Shown one piece after another: positions 1-6,461 of a DNA stretch of 29,823 nucleotides. Position numbers and translations under genes: made by a program. Under the pieces are notes generated by a model. That model saw only the letters and a list, made by a program, of their open reading frames with translations. It ran no database searches and was not told the DNA's origin. This stretch comes from a virus: positions 1 through 29,823 of the IMG/VR virus record IMGVR_UViG_3300032291_001438; one strand, written 5' to 3'. How positions within the stretch are numbered: position 1 is the stretch's first letter; each line of letters opens with the position of its first letter.

Positions 1-123
1 ACGCCTACGCCTACGCCTACGCCTACGCCTACACCTACGCCTACGCCAACACCAACGCCTACGCCAACACCAACGCCAACACCAACACCAACACCAACGC
101 CAACACCAACACCAACACCAACG
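1..123. repeat. Left copy of 123-bp terminal direct repeat (circular overlap)
   Basis: Bases 1-123 are identical to 29701-29823. The repeat is made of hexamers ACGCCT, ACACCT, ACGCCA and ACACCA, all coding Thr-Pro. It lies inside one reading frame that starts at 29119 and stops at 405. The most likely meaning is an assembly overlap of a circular or circularly permuted genome, broken inside a low-complexity repeat. A true terminal repeat is possible but less likely. Confidence 0.9.
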
Positions 124-405
124 CCAACGCCTACGCCTACGCCACCGGCAACGTATTCTTTTTTATTAGCATATGATGCTAGTAGTGGACCAGGTGCATG
201 TACAAATTATGGTACATATACTAATATGAGTACTAAATGGAGTTTAAGTAGTTCAATAGGTACTGGTGTATATTTGTATAATACACAATTGGGTGCACAA
301 ACTGGTGATAGTGGTCAATATGTAACTGATGGATATTATTCAAATGGTACAAATTATTGGTACTTTGCAGGTGGTAATACGGGAGATGCAGGTACTGCAT
401 GTTAA
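1..405 (+). CDS. 3' part of (Thr-Pro)-hinge tail fibre/baseplate protein, split by contig ends
   Basis: This is the C-terminal portion of the gene starting at 29119. The frame is open from base 1 and stops with TAA at 403-405. It codes 24 Thr-Pro units (1-144), then a compact C-terminal domain of about 86 residues beginning PPATYSF. That domain is rich in Gly, Ser, Thr, Asn and Tyr, holds one Cys near its start (GPGACTNYG), and ends in GTAC. The WYF and DGYYSNGTNYW segments resemble C-terminal domains of Bacteroidota phage fibre and surface proteins, which may bind host surface structures; that is inference. There is no start codon in this part because the N-terminus lies at the other end of the window. 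Joined length is 328 aa. The exact Thr-Pro count is uncertain because the assembly breaks here. Confidence 0.85.
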   Translation, partial: TPTPTPTPTPTPTPTPTPTPTPTPTPTPTPTPTPTPTPTPTPTPTPTPPATYSFLLAYDASSGPGACTNYGTYTNMSTKWSLSSSIGTGVYLYNTQLGAQTGDSGQYVTDGYYSNGTNYWYFAGGNTGDAGTAC

Positions 406-431
406 TTGTTCACCTATAAAATGTTCTAAAA

Positions 432-442
432 ATGTTAAAATG
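432..442 (+). promoter_or_regulatory. Recurrent WTGTTAAA element (candidate late promoter)
   Basis: ATGTTAAAATG lies between the fibre stop at 405 and the small ORF at 445, which precedes the tape measure gene. It matches the intergenic element seen at nine other places. Its first base is 13 nt before the ATG at 445, too close for a normal leader if it is a -10 box; 581 would be the first comfortably spaced start. Confidence 0.4.
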
Positions 443-444
443 AT

Positions 445-588
445 ATGATAAAGCACTTAATAGATTTATTAAATAAAAACGATTACTATGGTGTATCTAA
501 AAACATTGATATAGCTAAAGGAAAATATTCAATTCCATATAAATGGAAAGATGGATTTAAACAAATAAAGAGAATTTGGTATGGATAA
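445..588 (+). CDS. Small 47-aa ORF overlapping the tape measure start
   Basis: The frame opens with ATG at 445 (MIKHLIDLLNKNDYYG) and stops at 586-588, 8 bases into the tape measure gene. The product is basic and rich in Lys, Ile and Tyr, with no membrane segment and no family I recognise. It fills an otherwise empty gap of 175 bases between the fibre gene and the tape measure gene, and its end overlaps the next start in an arrangement suited to translational coupling. It could be a small tail protein or a leader peptide. It could also be chance in AT-rich DNA, although a 47-codon ORF ending exactly at the next start is suggestive. Confidence 0.45.
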   Translation: MIKHLIDLLNKNDYYGVSKNIDIAKGKYSIPYKWKDGFKQIKRIWYG

Positions 589-3103
589 TACTACTACATA
601 CACAACAACAATAGATGTTGAGGTAACAGGTCAGGAAGATTTACAACAATTAGGTGAAAAAGCCGAACAAAATGATTCGAAATTTAAATCTTTAAAATCT
701 CAAATCAGAGAAACAACTGTTGCTTTACAAAAATTGGCTGATGCTGGGCAAGAAGGTACAAAGGATTTTGAAGATTTAAGAACAAAATTGGATGATTTAA
801 ATGATGCTCAAGAAAGAGTAGCATTCCAATCAGGCCAAATTGATGATAAGTTAGCATCTTTACCTGGTCCAGTAGGGCAAGTTGGACAAGCTATTCAGGG
901 TTTCAATGAATCGGTAAATAGATTTGGTAAAGGATTAACTGCTGCATTAGGTGTAGTTGGTTTAATAGTAGGAGCTTTTTTAGCATTAAAAGAATCTTTA
1001 AGTAGAACTGAAGAAGGACAAAAGAAATTAACACAAATTACTGAAGCATTTACTAAGATAATGAACGGATTGTTTGCTATCATAGAACCAATTGCTATGT
1101 TGTTAGCAGATTTAGTTGTTCAGTTTCTATCAAACGATAAAGTTCTTAAAGTACTATCTAAAACATTTGCTACTTTTGCAGCTATTGTAAAAGGTTCATT
1201 TACTATTGTAAAAGAACTAGCTACCTTTGTAGGTAATAACTTAGTTAATACTTTTAAAACTGCAGCTGGTATTATAGGTGGATTTGGTAAAGTATTAGGT
1301 GGAGTATTCACATTTGATTTAGATAAGATTAAAGAAGGTTTAGCTGAAGTTGGAAAGACTGTAACTACTGGAGTTGGTAATTTTGTAAACAATGTTAAAG
1401 ATAGATACAAAGGAATTAAGGATGGTGTTGGTGAAGCATTTGTAGGTGCTGAAACTCAATTTACAAAAGGTACAAAGAGATTAACCGATTTAGAAAAGAA
1501 GAATTTAGAAGAACAAAAGAAAAAGGATAAAGAAGCAGCAGATGCAGCTAAAGCAGCAGCAGAAAAAGCACTTCAGGATAGATTAAAATACTTAGATGCA
1601 ATAGATAGGTTAGATGAAGCTGCGTTAGAGAAGGAGAGACAAAATGTGTTAGCATCAGTAGCAATTCAGCAAGATGCAAATGCAAAACAATTAGAGTTAG
1701 ATAAACAATCTGAATTAGCTAAAGCAACAACTGTTGGTGAGAAACTTTTAATTGAGCAAGAATACCAAAAGAAATTAGATGAGTTACTTTTAGATGGTGA
1801 AGAAGATAGAATAAGAATAGAGCAAGCGTTTGCTAAAAGGTCTTTCGAAACTCGTAAAAAAGATATTGAGGATAAAAGAGCATTATATCCTAAAGCAAGT
1901 AACGAATACAAAACATATACTGCTGAATTAACTAAGTTAGATTCAGATTACATAAAACAAACTTCAGAGTTTACTAAGCAATTTTCTGATAATAATCAAA
2001 AAAGAATTGATGCACAAAAGAAAGCATTAGATAAACAAATATCAGATATACAAACTTATAATGATTTAGTTGCTGCTATTAACTTAGCTGCAATTAAGGA
2101 TGAGATATTAAGAGCAGAAGTTGCAAGAGAGCAAAAGAGAAATAAAGATGTTGAAGCAATTAAAGCAACTGCTGAATTTGCTAAACTAACTGCGGAAGAG
2201 CAAGCTGGTGTATTAAAGCAAATAGAGAAATCGTTCCAAAATGATTTGGCTAAGATTAGAGAAGATGCTAGAGTTAAAGAAAACGAAAAGTTAATAAAAG
2301 GATATGATGAACAATTACGTTTATTAGAACTTATAGGTCAGAATCTAATAGCTGGAACTAAAGCATATTTTGAGAATCGTGCTCTTATATTAGATGAAGC
2401 TGAAGCTAAGGAGTTAGCTAAGTTGGATATTACTGAAAGAGAGAAGACAGCAATAAAAGAAAAGTATGTTAAACTTCGTAAACAATTAGATGAAGATGAG
2501 ATACGTTCTTACGCAGCAGTAGCATCTCAAACACTATCTGCATTATCAGGTGTAACATCTGCTTTGGCATCTGCATTAGATGAGGAAGCTAAAACATCTA
2601 AAGAGGCATTTGAGAAAAGAAAGAAATTACAAAAGGCAACTGCTATTATGAGTGCAGCTAGTGGTATCATCCAAATACTTGCACAGCCATCTACATTACC
2701 ATCACCATTTGATTTTATTGTAAAGGGTATAAACGCAGCAGCTTTAGGTATAGCAACAGCAGTACAAATTAAGCAAATTAATGCTACACAATTTGAAGGA
2801 GGAGGTTCGGTATCTTCACCATCATTATCATCTGCATCTGCTACACCTCCTAGTGTTAAGTTACCAACAATTGAATCAAAAGGAGCACCAACTATACAAG
2901 GTACGCAAGGTGGGCAAAACCCAACAAGACAATTAGCTGAAACATTAGCTAATAGAACCGATAGGATGGTTACTACGTTAGAAGCAAATAATGAAAGACC
3001 TATTAAAACATATGTAGTTAGTGGAGATATGACAACACAACAGGCATTAGATAGAAGGACTAATAGAGCAGCAACATTTAGTGGAGGTGCAACATTAGGA
3101 TAA
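581..3103 (+). CDS. Tape measure protein
   Basis: This 840-aa protein would act as the ruler inside the tail tube and pass through the tail on DNA ejection. Residues 20-90 and about 290-640 are long, highly charged Lys/Glu/Ala-rich helices that should form coiled coils. Hydrophobic segments occur near residues 118-136 (LGVVGLIVGAFLAL), 160-184 (IIEPIAMLLADLVVQ) and about 640-735. Gly- and Ser-rich patches follow near the C-terminus. It is the second longest gene in the genome, as expected for a long-tailed phage. By the usual relation of about 1.5 angstrom per residue it predicts a tail of about 125 nm. It follows the distal tail genes around the circular join and precedes the protease gene. 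The ATG at 581 overlaps the end of the small upstream ORF. No lytic enzyme domain is visible. Confidence 0.85.
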   Translation: MDNTTTYTTTIDVEVTGQEDLQQLGEKAEQNDSKFKSLKSQIRETTVALQKLADAGQEGTKDFEDLRTKLDDLNDAQERVAFQSGQIDDKLASLPGPVGQVGQAIQGFNESVNRFGKGLTAALGVVGLIVGAFLALKESLSRTEEGQKKLTQITEAFTKIMNGLFAIIEPIAMLLADLVVQFLSNDKVLKVLSKTFATFAAIVKGSFTIVKELATFVGNNLVNTFKTAAGIIGGFGKVLGGVFTFDLDKIKEGLAEVGKTVTTGVGNFVNNVKDRYKGIKDGVGEAFVGAETQFTKGTKRLTDLEKKNLEEQKKKDKEAADAAKAAAEKALQDRLKYLDAIDRLDEAALEKERQNVLASVAIQQDANAKQLELDKQSELAKATTVGEKLLIEQEYQKKLDELLLDGEEDRIRIEQAFAKRSFETRKKDIEDKRALYPKASNEYKTYTAELTKLDSDYIKQTSEFTKQFSDNNQKRIDAQKKALDKQISDIQTYNDLVAAINLAAIKDEILRAEVAREQKRNKDVEAIKATAEFAKLTAEEQAGVLKQIEKSFQNDLAKIREDARVKENEKLIKGYDEQLRLLELIGQNLIAGTKAYFENRALILDEAEAKELAKLDITEREKTAIKEKYVKLRKQLDEDEIRSYAAVASQTLSALSGVTSALASALDEEAKTSKEAFEKRKKLQKATAIMSAASGIIQILAQPSTLPSPFDFIVKGINAAALGIATAVQIKQINATQFEGGGSVSSPSLSSASATPPSVKLPTIESKGAPTIQGTQGGQNPTRQLAETLANRTDRMVTTLEANNERPIKTYVVSGDMTTQQALDRRTNRAATFSGGATLG

Positions 3104-3115
3104 ATTAAAAGATAA

Positions 3116-3126
3116 TTGTTAAAATA
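3116..3126 (+). promoter_or_regulatory. Recurrent TTGTTAAA element (candidate late promoter)
   Basis: TTGTTAAAATA stands in the 25-base gap between the tape measure stop and the protease start. Its first base is 13 nt before the ATG. Read as an extended -10 (TGnTAAAAT) it would place the transcript start at or just past the ATG, so a leaderless mRNA or a non-promoter role must be considered. Confidence 0.4.
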
Positions 3127-3128
3127 GT

Positions 3129-4496
3129 ATGATATACGAATTAGTAATAGAAGACGAGAACATAGATGAAGTATTTGCTATCTCATTAGTTAAATCACCA
3201 GCTATGGAAAGCAATTTTATTTACTTTGATAAAGAAGAAATAAAGTTTGCTGAAGTAAATGATGAAAAGAGATTAGTGATGGGTGCAATACTAATACCTG
3301 ATAAAAAGGTATTGCGTATAGATGGTGAAGGAAACCCATATCATGTTTTCTTTAAACCAGAAACTATTAGAAGATTATCTGAAATGTATTTAGAAAATAA
3401 ATACACAGACAAATCTACATTAGAGCACGATGGTGCAGTTGCTGGTGTGAATTTGGTTGAGTCATGGATAGTTGAAGATAGAATGAAAGATAAATCAGCA
3501 GTGTATGGTTTATCACTTCCAGTTGGAACTTGGGCTGGTACATTCCGAATCAACAACGATGAGATATGGAATGATTACGTTAAGGAAGGTAAAGTAAGAG
3601 GATTCTCAATCGAAGGCCTATTTGGACATAACTTAGTATCAGCTGCTAAAGAAGAGATTTGGATGAGCAAAGATATGGATGAGTTAAGTGATGATGAAGC
3701 CAACTTGTTCCTATCAATGATTAAAGATATAGTTAAGTTTCAATCTTATGCTGATTATGGTGATGAGATTAAAAACAATGCTAAAAGAGGAATCGAATTA
3801 AACGAAAAGAATGGTAATAAATGTGCTACTCAAACAGGTAAAGTAAGAGCACAACAATTAGCAAATGGTGAAGCAATATCAGTTGAGACAATTAAAAGAA
3901 TGTATTCTTTTTTGAGTAGAGCTGAAACATACTACGATGAAACTGATGTTAATGCTTGTGGTACAATATCATACCTATTATGGGGTGGTAAATCAGCCCT
4001 AAGTTGGAGTAGAAACAAACTAAAAGAATTGGGATTGTTGGAAGAGCAAGAAGCACAACCATCAATCGCATCTACATACCCTGGCGAAATAGCAAGTGGA
4101 AGTATTGCCCCTGCATTGTTAGCAGAAGGTGGTTGTCCCGAAGCAACGCAGAACATTGGATTAAATCTATTCAATCGACAAACTGCTATCAGGAAAGCAA
4201 AGTATGGACCTTTAAATCCAAACGAACCAAACGAAGAATATTGGAAAGCAAAAGCAGACCAATTTGGAAGTTCAGTTGAAGAAGCTAAGAAAGCACTATG
4301 TGCTAATTGTGTATTCTTCTACCAAACTCCACAAATATTAGATTGTATTGCTGGAGGTATAGAAGCAAAAGGAATGGATGACCCGTATTCGGCAATTGAT
4401 GCTGGTGATTTAGGTTATTGTGAAGCATTCGATTTCAAATGTGCAGCAAGTAGAACGTGTGATGCTTGGGTAGTAGGAGGTCCGATAACTAAATAA
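3129..4496 (+). CDS. XkdF-like prohead protease fused to a MAR-like and a cysteine-rich domain
   Basis: The N-terminal ~190 residues match the XkdF-type putative serine prohead protease pattern: MIYELVIEDE, an AISLVKSPAMESNF segment, STLEHDG, then VESWIVED, DKSAVYG, GTW and GFSIEG. Such proteins process capsid and scaffold proteins inside the prohead. Residues about 215-300 (NAKRGIELNEKNG, then VRAQQLANGEAIS and SYLLWGG) match a module I know fused to phage proteases and head proteins. Residues about 390-455 carry six cysteines: CANCVFF, ILDC, GYCEAFDFKC and RTCDAW. The CxxC...C...C spacing with adjacent aromatics recalls high-potential iron-sulfur proteins. The start is supported because MIYELVI is the usual beginning of this family. 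It is unusual that the protease lies after the tape measure gene, far from the capsid gene at 20964. Confidence 0.75.
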   Translation: MIYELVIEDENIDEVFAISLVKSPAMESNFIYFDKEEIKFAEVNDEKRLVMGAILIPDKKVLRIDGEGNPYHVFFKPETIRRLSEMYLENKYTDKSTLEHDGAVAGVNLVESWIVEDRMKDKSAVYGLSLPVGTWAGTFRINNDEIWNDYVKEGKVRGFSIEGLFGHNLVSAAKEEIWMSKDMDELSDDEANLFLSMIKDIVKFQSYADYGDEIKNNAKRGIELNEKNGNKCATQTGKVRAQQLANGEAISVETIKRMYSFLSRAETYYDETDVNACGTISYLLWGGKSALSWSRNKLKELGLLEEQEAQPSIASTYPGEIASGSIAPALLAEGGCPEATQNIGLNLFNRQTAIRKAKYGPLNPNEPNEEYWKAKADQFGSSVEEAKKALCANCVFFYQTPQILDCIAGGIEAKGMDDPYSAIDAGDLGYCEAFDFKCAASRTCDAWVVGGPITK

Positions 4497-4497
4497 T

Positions 4498-4824
4498 ATG
4501 AGAAACGCATTTTTATCTAACTTATACGAATTCGCAAAAAGAACTGAAATATCTTATCAGGAAATGAAAAAAGTTATTTTAGAAGCTGGTAGAGGTGGTT
4601 TACCTGTTACAATCTATTCAACTAAATTGGATGGTAGTAATAGAGTATTTGATGATAGTATTACCGTTAATGGACCAGGTGGTAAAGCAATGGGAGGTAC
4701 AATATATTGGAAAGCTCCTTACTATTATATGATTGTAAGAGAAGCAGGTGTTGGATTTAGAACAGTTATATTAAGAAATGTAAGTAAATTAAAAGTAGGT
4801 GGAAAAACACTCTACGTTAAGTGA
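4498..4824 (+). CDS. Unknown 108-aa protein at end of late operon
   Basis: It starts one base after the protease stop (TAATATG) and so is translated in the same operon. The first 30 residues are helical (FLSNLYEFAKRTEISYQEMKK), followed by a beta-rich part with Gly-rich turns (GPGGKAMGGTIYW) and a basic C-terminus. There is no signal peptide and no membrane helix. I do not recognise the family; position suggests a minor virion or head-assembly protein. Its last 13 bases overlap the 3' end of the convergent sigma gene, and no terminator separates the two. Confidence 0.7.
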   Translation: MRNAFLSNLYEFAKRTEISYQEMKKVILEAGRGGLPVTIYSTKLDGSNRVFDDSITVNGPGGKAMGGTIYWKAPYYYMIVREAGVGFRTVILRNVSKLKVGGKTLYVK

Positions 4825-5711
4825 TACATTTTTCTATACTTACTTTCGTAAGTTAATACATTACGAATTATATTCTCTTCTATATTAAGCTTTCTAGCCA
4901 TAGCAAGTATTCCATTAGTTCTACTACAACGTGGTTCGTAGTTATCTAATATATATTTTATTATTTCAGCCGATACTTGATTTGATTTTCTAAATTCAGG
5001 CATTTGACCTGTTTCCAAATAATGTTTTTTGGCATTGTAATAGTAGATGTTCAACCTATTATGAGCATCAGTAACAATCTTTTTCCATCTATCAGAATCA
5101 TGCTTCTTATCTAAACCTAATCGTTTAGCTATATCCGCTTGGAAGAACTTACGATTAAAATCTTCTATTTCATCCATCTCATAAAAGTATTCTAATGATA
5201 GATTACCAATCATAATATTAAGTTCACTTGTCATTATCTCTTCCATATTATCTTGCAAATAAGGAATTACCTTTGAAATAAAATCAGAATTAAGTTTTTT
5301 ATTATTCGTATCTGAATTATCTTCTTCCAAATCCATACCATCATCACCCCAGCTATCTATATACAATTCTTTTTTCATATCTTTGTAATTTGCTGCTGAG
5401 TCCTGAAAGTAATGGTTTCTTGCAATTATAGTAAAGTAAGAGAATGCTTTACCTTTTTCACCTTTGAATAGGTGTAATTTATCAAACATAAATACAACAC
5501 AATCCATCATTGCTTCACGTGGTTCTCCCATATAAGATATTTTGTATTTGTTGTAAACAATTTCAGCTATCTTATAGAATGGTTTGTAAATGTGTTGTGA
5601 AAATATTCTATCCCTTTCAGAATAGTCCGTGGACTTGTTATATGCATTTATAGCATCTTCAGTTTCTTGGGTGAAGTATTGTTTTGATTTTGGTTTTCTT
5701 CCTCTTGCCAT
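4812..5711 (-). CDS. T4 gp55-like late-transcription sigma factor
   Basis: This 299-aa protein matches the T4/cyanophage gp55 type of late sigma factor. Residues 40-60 (HIYKPFYKIAEIVYNKYK) and 70-102 hold the core, FMFDKLHLFKGEKGKAFSYF followed by TIIARNHYF. The family signature is a conserved D-K-(x)n-F-KGKAFSYF-I-A-N stretch in sigma region 2. gp55 factors bind host RNA polymerase and recognise a -10 element only, with no classical region 4. The C-terminal ~100 residues are helical and include a possible HTH-like segment (GILAMARKLNIEENIIRNVL). I chose the ATG at 5711 (MARGRKPKSK) over one 51 bases upstream because the upstream extension is not family-like and runs towards the promoter. It is the only minus-strand gene in the genome and would switch on the late genes. 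Confidence 0.78.
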   Translation of the reverse strand: MARGRKPKSKQYFTQETEDAINAYNKSTDYSERDRIFSQHIYKPFYKIAEIVYNKYKISYMGEPREAMMDCVVFMFDKLHLFKGEKGKAFSYFTIIARNHYFQDSAANYKDMKKELYIDSWGDDGMDLEEDNSDTNNKKLNSDFISKVIPYLQDNMEEIMTSELNIMIGNLSLEYFYEMDEIEDFNRKFFQADIAKRLGLDKKHDSDRWKKIVTDAHNRLNIYYYNAKKHYLETGQMPEFRKSNQVSAEIIKYILDNYEPRCSRTNGILAMARKLNIEENIIRNVLTYESKYRKMYHLT

Positions 5712-5759
5712 GTGTAACTTTATAGTATAACAAATAAACATTACTTTGTTATAATGGTA

Positions 5760-5791
5760 CAAAGATACAAAAAATATTTAACAAAAACAAA
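5760..5791 (-). promoter_or_regulatory. Host-type (Bacteroidota) promoter for the sigma gene
   Basis: On the minus strand a TTTG (5788-5791) is followed after 20 bases by TATCTTTG (5760-5767). This matches the Bacteroidota primary sigma consensus TTTG / TAnnTTTG exactly in both boxes. The transcript would start about 40-50 bases upstream of the sigma ATG. Confidence 0.72.
5774..5784 (-). promoter_or_regulatory. TTGTTAAA element inside the sigma gene promoter
   Basis: The minus strand reads TTGTTAAATAT here, matching the late-type element found elsewhere on the plus strand. It lies in the spacer of the host-type promoter and points toward the gp55-like gene, so that gene may be both an early gene and a target of its own product. 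Confidence 0.45.
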
Positions 5792-5793
5792 TT

Positions 5794-5976
5794 ATGTTAC
5801 CTGTAATAAATAAGAACGAAGATAAGAGTACTTACATACGAAGATGTATGTTTGAGTTGTGTGTTAATGGAAATAAGCAAGAGGATGAAGCATTCTATAT
5901 GTGTGAGGTTGAATACAACGTACAATTAGCTGAATTAGATAAACCTAAAACCAAAAAGAAAGATGCCAGTAGATAA
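5794..5976 (+). CDS. Small 60-aa protein with C-motif (paralogue of next gene)
   Basis: The product is small and charged: KNEDKSTYIRRC, a second Cys (FELC), then EDEAFYMCEVEY, and a Lys-rich tail. The pattern S/E-x-Y-(x)n-C ... D-x-A-x-x-x-C-x-x-x-Y resembles a short cysteine motif common in phage structural and accessory proteins, often near the protease or portal. The next gene carries the same pattern, so the two may be paralogues. It overlaps the next gene by 14 bases, and both are transcribed divergently from the sigma gene. The function is unknown. Confidence 0.65.
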   Translation: MLPVINKNEDKSTYIRRCMFELCVNGNKQEDEAFYMCEVEYNVQLAELDKPKTKKKDASR

Positions 5977-6286
5977 GCCAAAAGCAGGAGAAACGGAAGA
6001 GCAATACTTAGGATATTGCATACCAGAAGAAATTAAAGCAGGTAAAGCACAAGATGTTGCAGCTGCAATATGTTACTCTAATTATAGAAGAGAGAAGATG
6101 AGTAAGATTAAAGATACATCTAGAAAAGTAATGGCTAGAGTAAAGTACGATTCTGATTTTAGAGGAATACGTCTTACAAATTTAGGTGAGAACTCTGATG
6201 CTTGTTGGGAAAATTATATACAAGTTGGTACAAAGATATTAGATGGCAAAGAAGTACCTGATTGTAGAGGTCCAGTAGAAGATTAG
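5963..6286 (+). CDS. 107-aa protein with two cysteine-pair motifs
   Basis: The N-terminal half reads KPKAGETEEQYLGYC ... KAQDVAAAICYSNYRR, the short C...C motif seen in many phage proteins. The C-terminal part reads SDACWENYIQVGTKILDGKE then VPDCRGP, another short motif (NYxxxGTK-(x)n-VPxC) that I know from the ends of phage proteases and capsid-associated proteins. Here both motifs form a free-standing small protein. It overlaps the preceding gene by 14 bases and ends just before a strong terminator, so the two genes form a compact dicistronic unit. The role is unknown; the cysteines could bind metal. Confidence 0.68.
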   Translation: MPVDKPKAGETEEQYLGYCIPEEIKAGKAQDVAAAICYSNYRREKMSKIKDTSRKVMARVKYDSDFRGIRLTNLGENSDACWENYIQVGTKILDGKEVPDCRGPVED

Positions 6287-6307
6287 TTTATTTACCCATA
6301 ATTTAGA

Positions 6308-6338
6308 AACCCAGCTGATTATATCGGTTGGGTTTTTT
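6308..6338 (+). terminator. Rho-independent terminator after the 5794-6286 pair
   Basis: AACCCAGCT (6308-6316) pairs with GGTTGGGTT (6326-6334) around a 9-base loop, with two G-U pairs, followed by a run of six T (6333-6338). It closes the two-gene operon and insulates it from the ATPase promoter downstream. Confidence 0.8.
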
Positions 6339-6385
6339 GTGTTTATAGACATGGTAGAATAACATCAAAAGTTGGTAAAATAGCA

Positions 6386-6417
6386 TTTGTTTTTTCGGAT
6401 ATTTTTACTTACCTTTA
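6386..6417 (+). promoter_or_regulatory. Host-type (Bacteroidota) promoter for the AAA+ gene
   Basis: TTTG at 6386-6389 is followed after exactly 20 bases by TACCTTTA at 6410-6417, close to the TTTG / TAnnTTTG consensus. The transcript would start about 40 bases before the ATG at 6462. The promoter overlaps a longer upstream reading of the ORF from a TTG at 6387, which argues against that start. Confidence 0.65.
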
Positions 6418-6461
6418 CAATGTACTTCAATAGTGATTTACATAAAATAAACATATATAAA

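Noticed and set aside
1-144. Short tandem repeats at the contig start as a possible CRISPR array or telomere-like end
   Set aside because: The hexamers are in one open frame coding Thr-Pro, have no spacers, and join in frame with the other end of the contig.
5712-5762. Upstream ATG at 5762 as the start of the gp55-like gene
   Set aside because: The extension (MYHYNKVMFICYTIKLH) is not family-like and would place the start at the -7 box of a strong host-type promoter; the ATG at 5711 is preferred.
6387-6461. TTG at 6387 as the start of the AAA+ gene
   Set aside because: It lies inside the TTTG-N20-TACCTTTA promoter; the ATG at 6462 has a suitable leader and a typical beginning.
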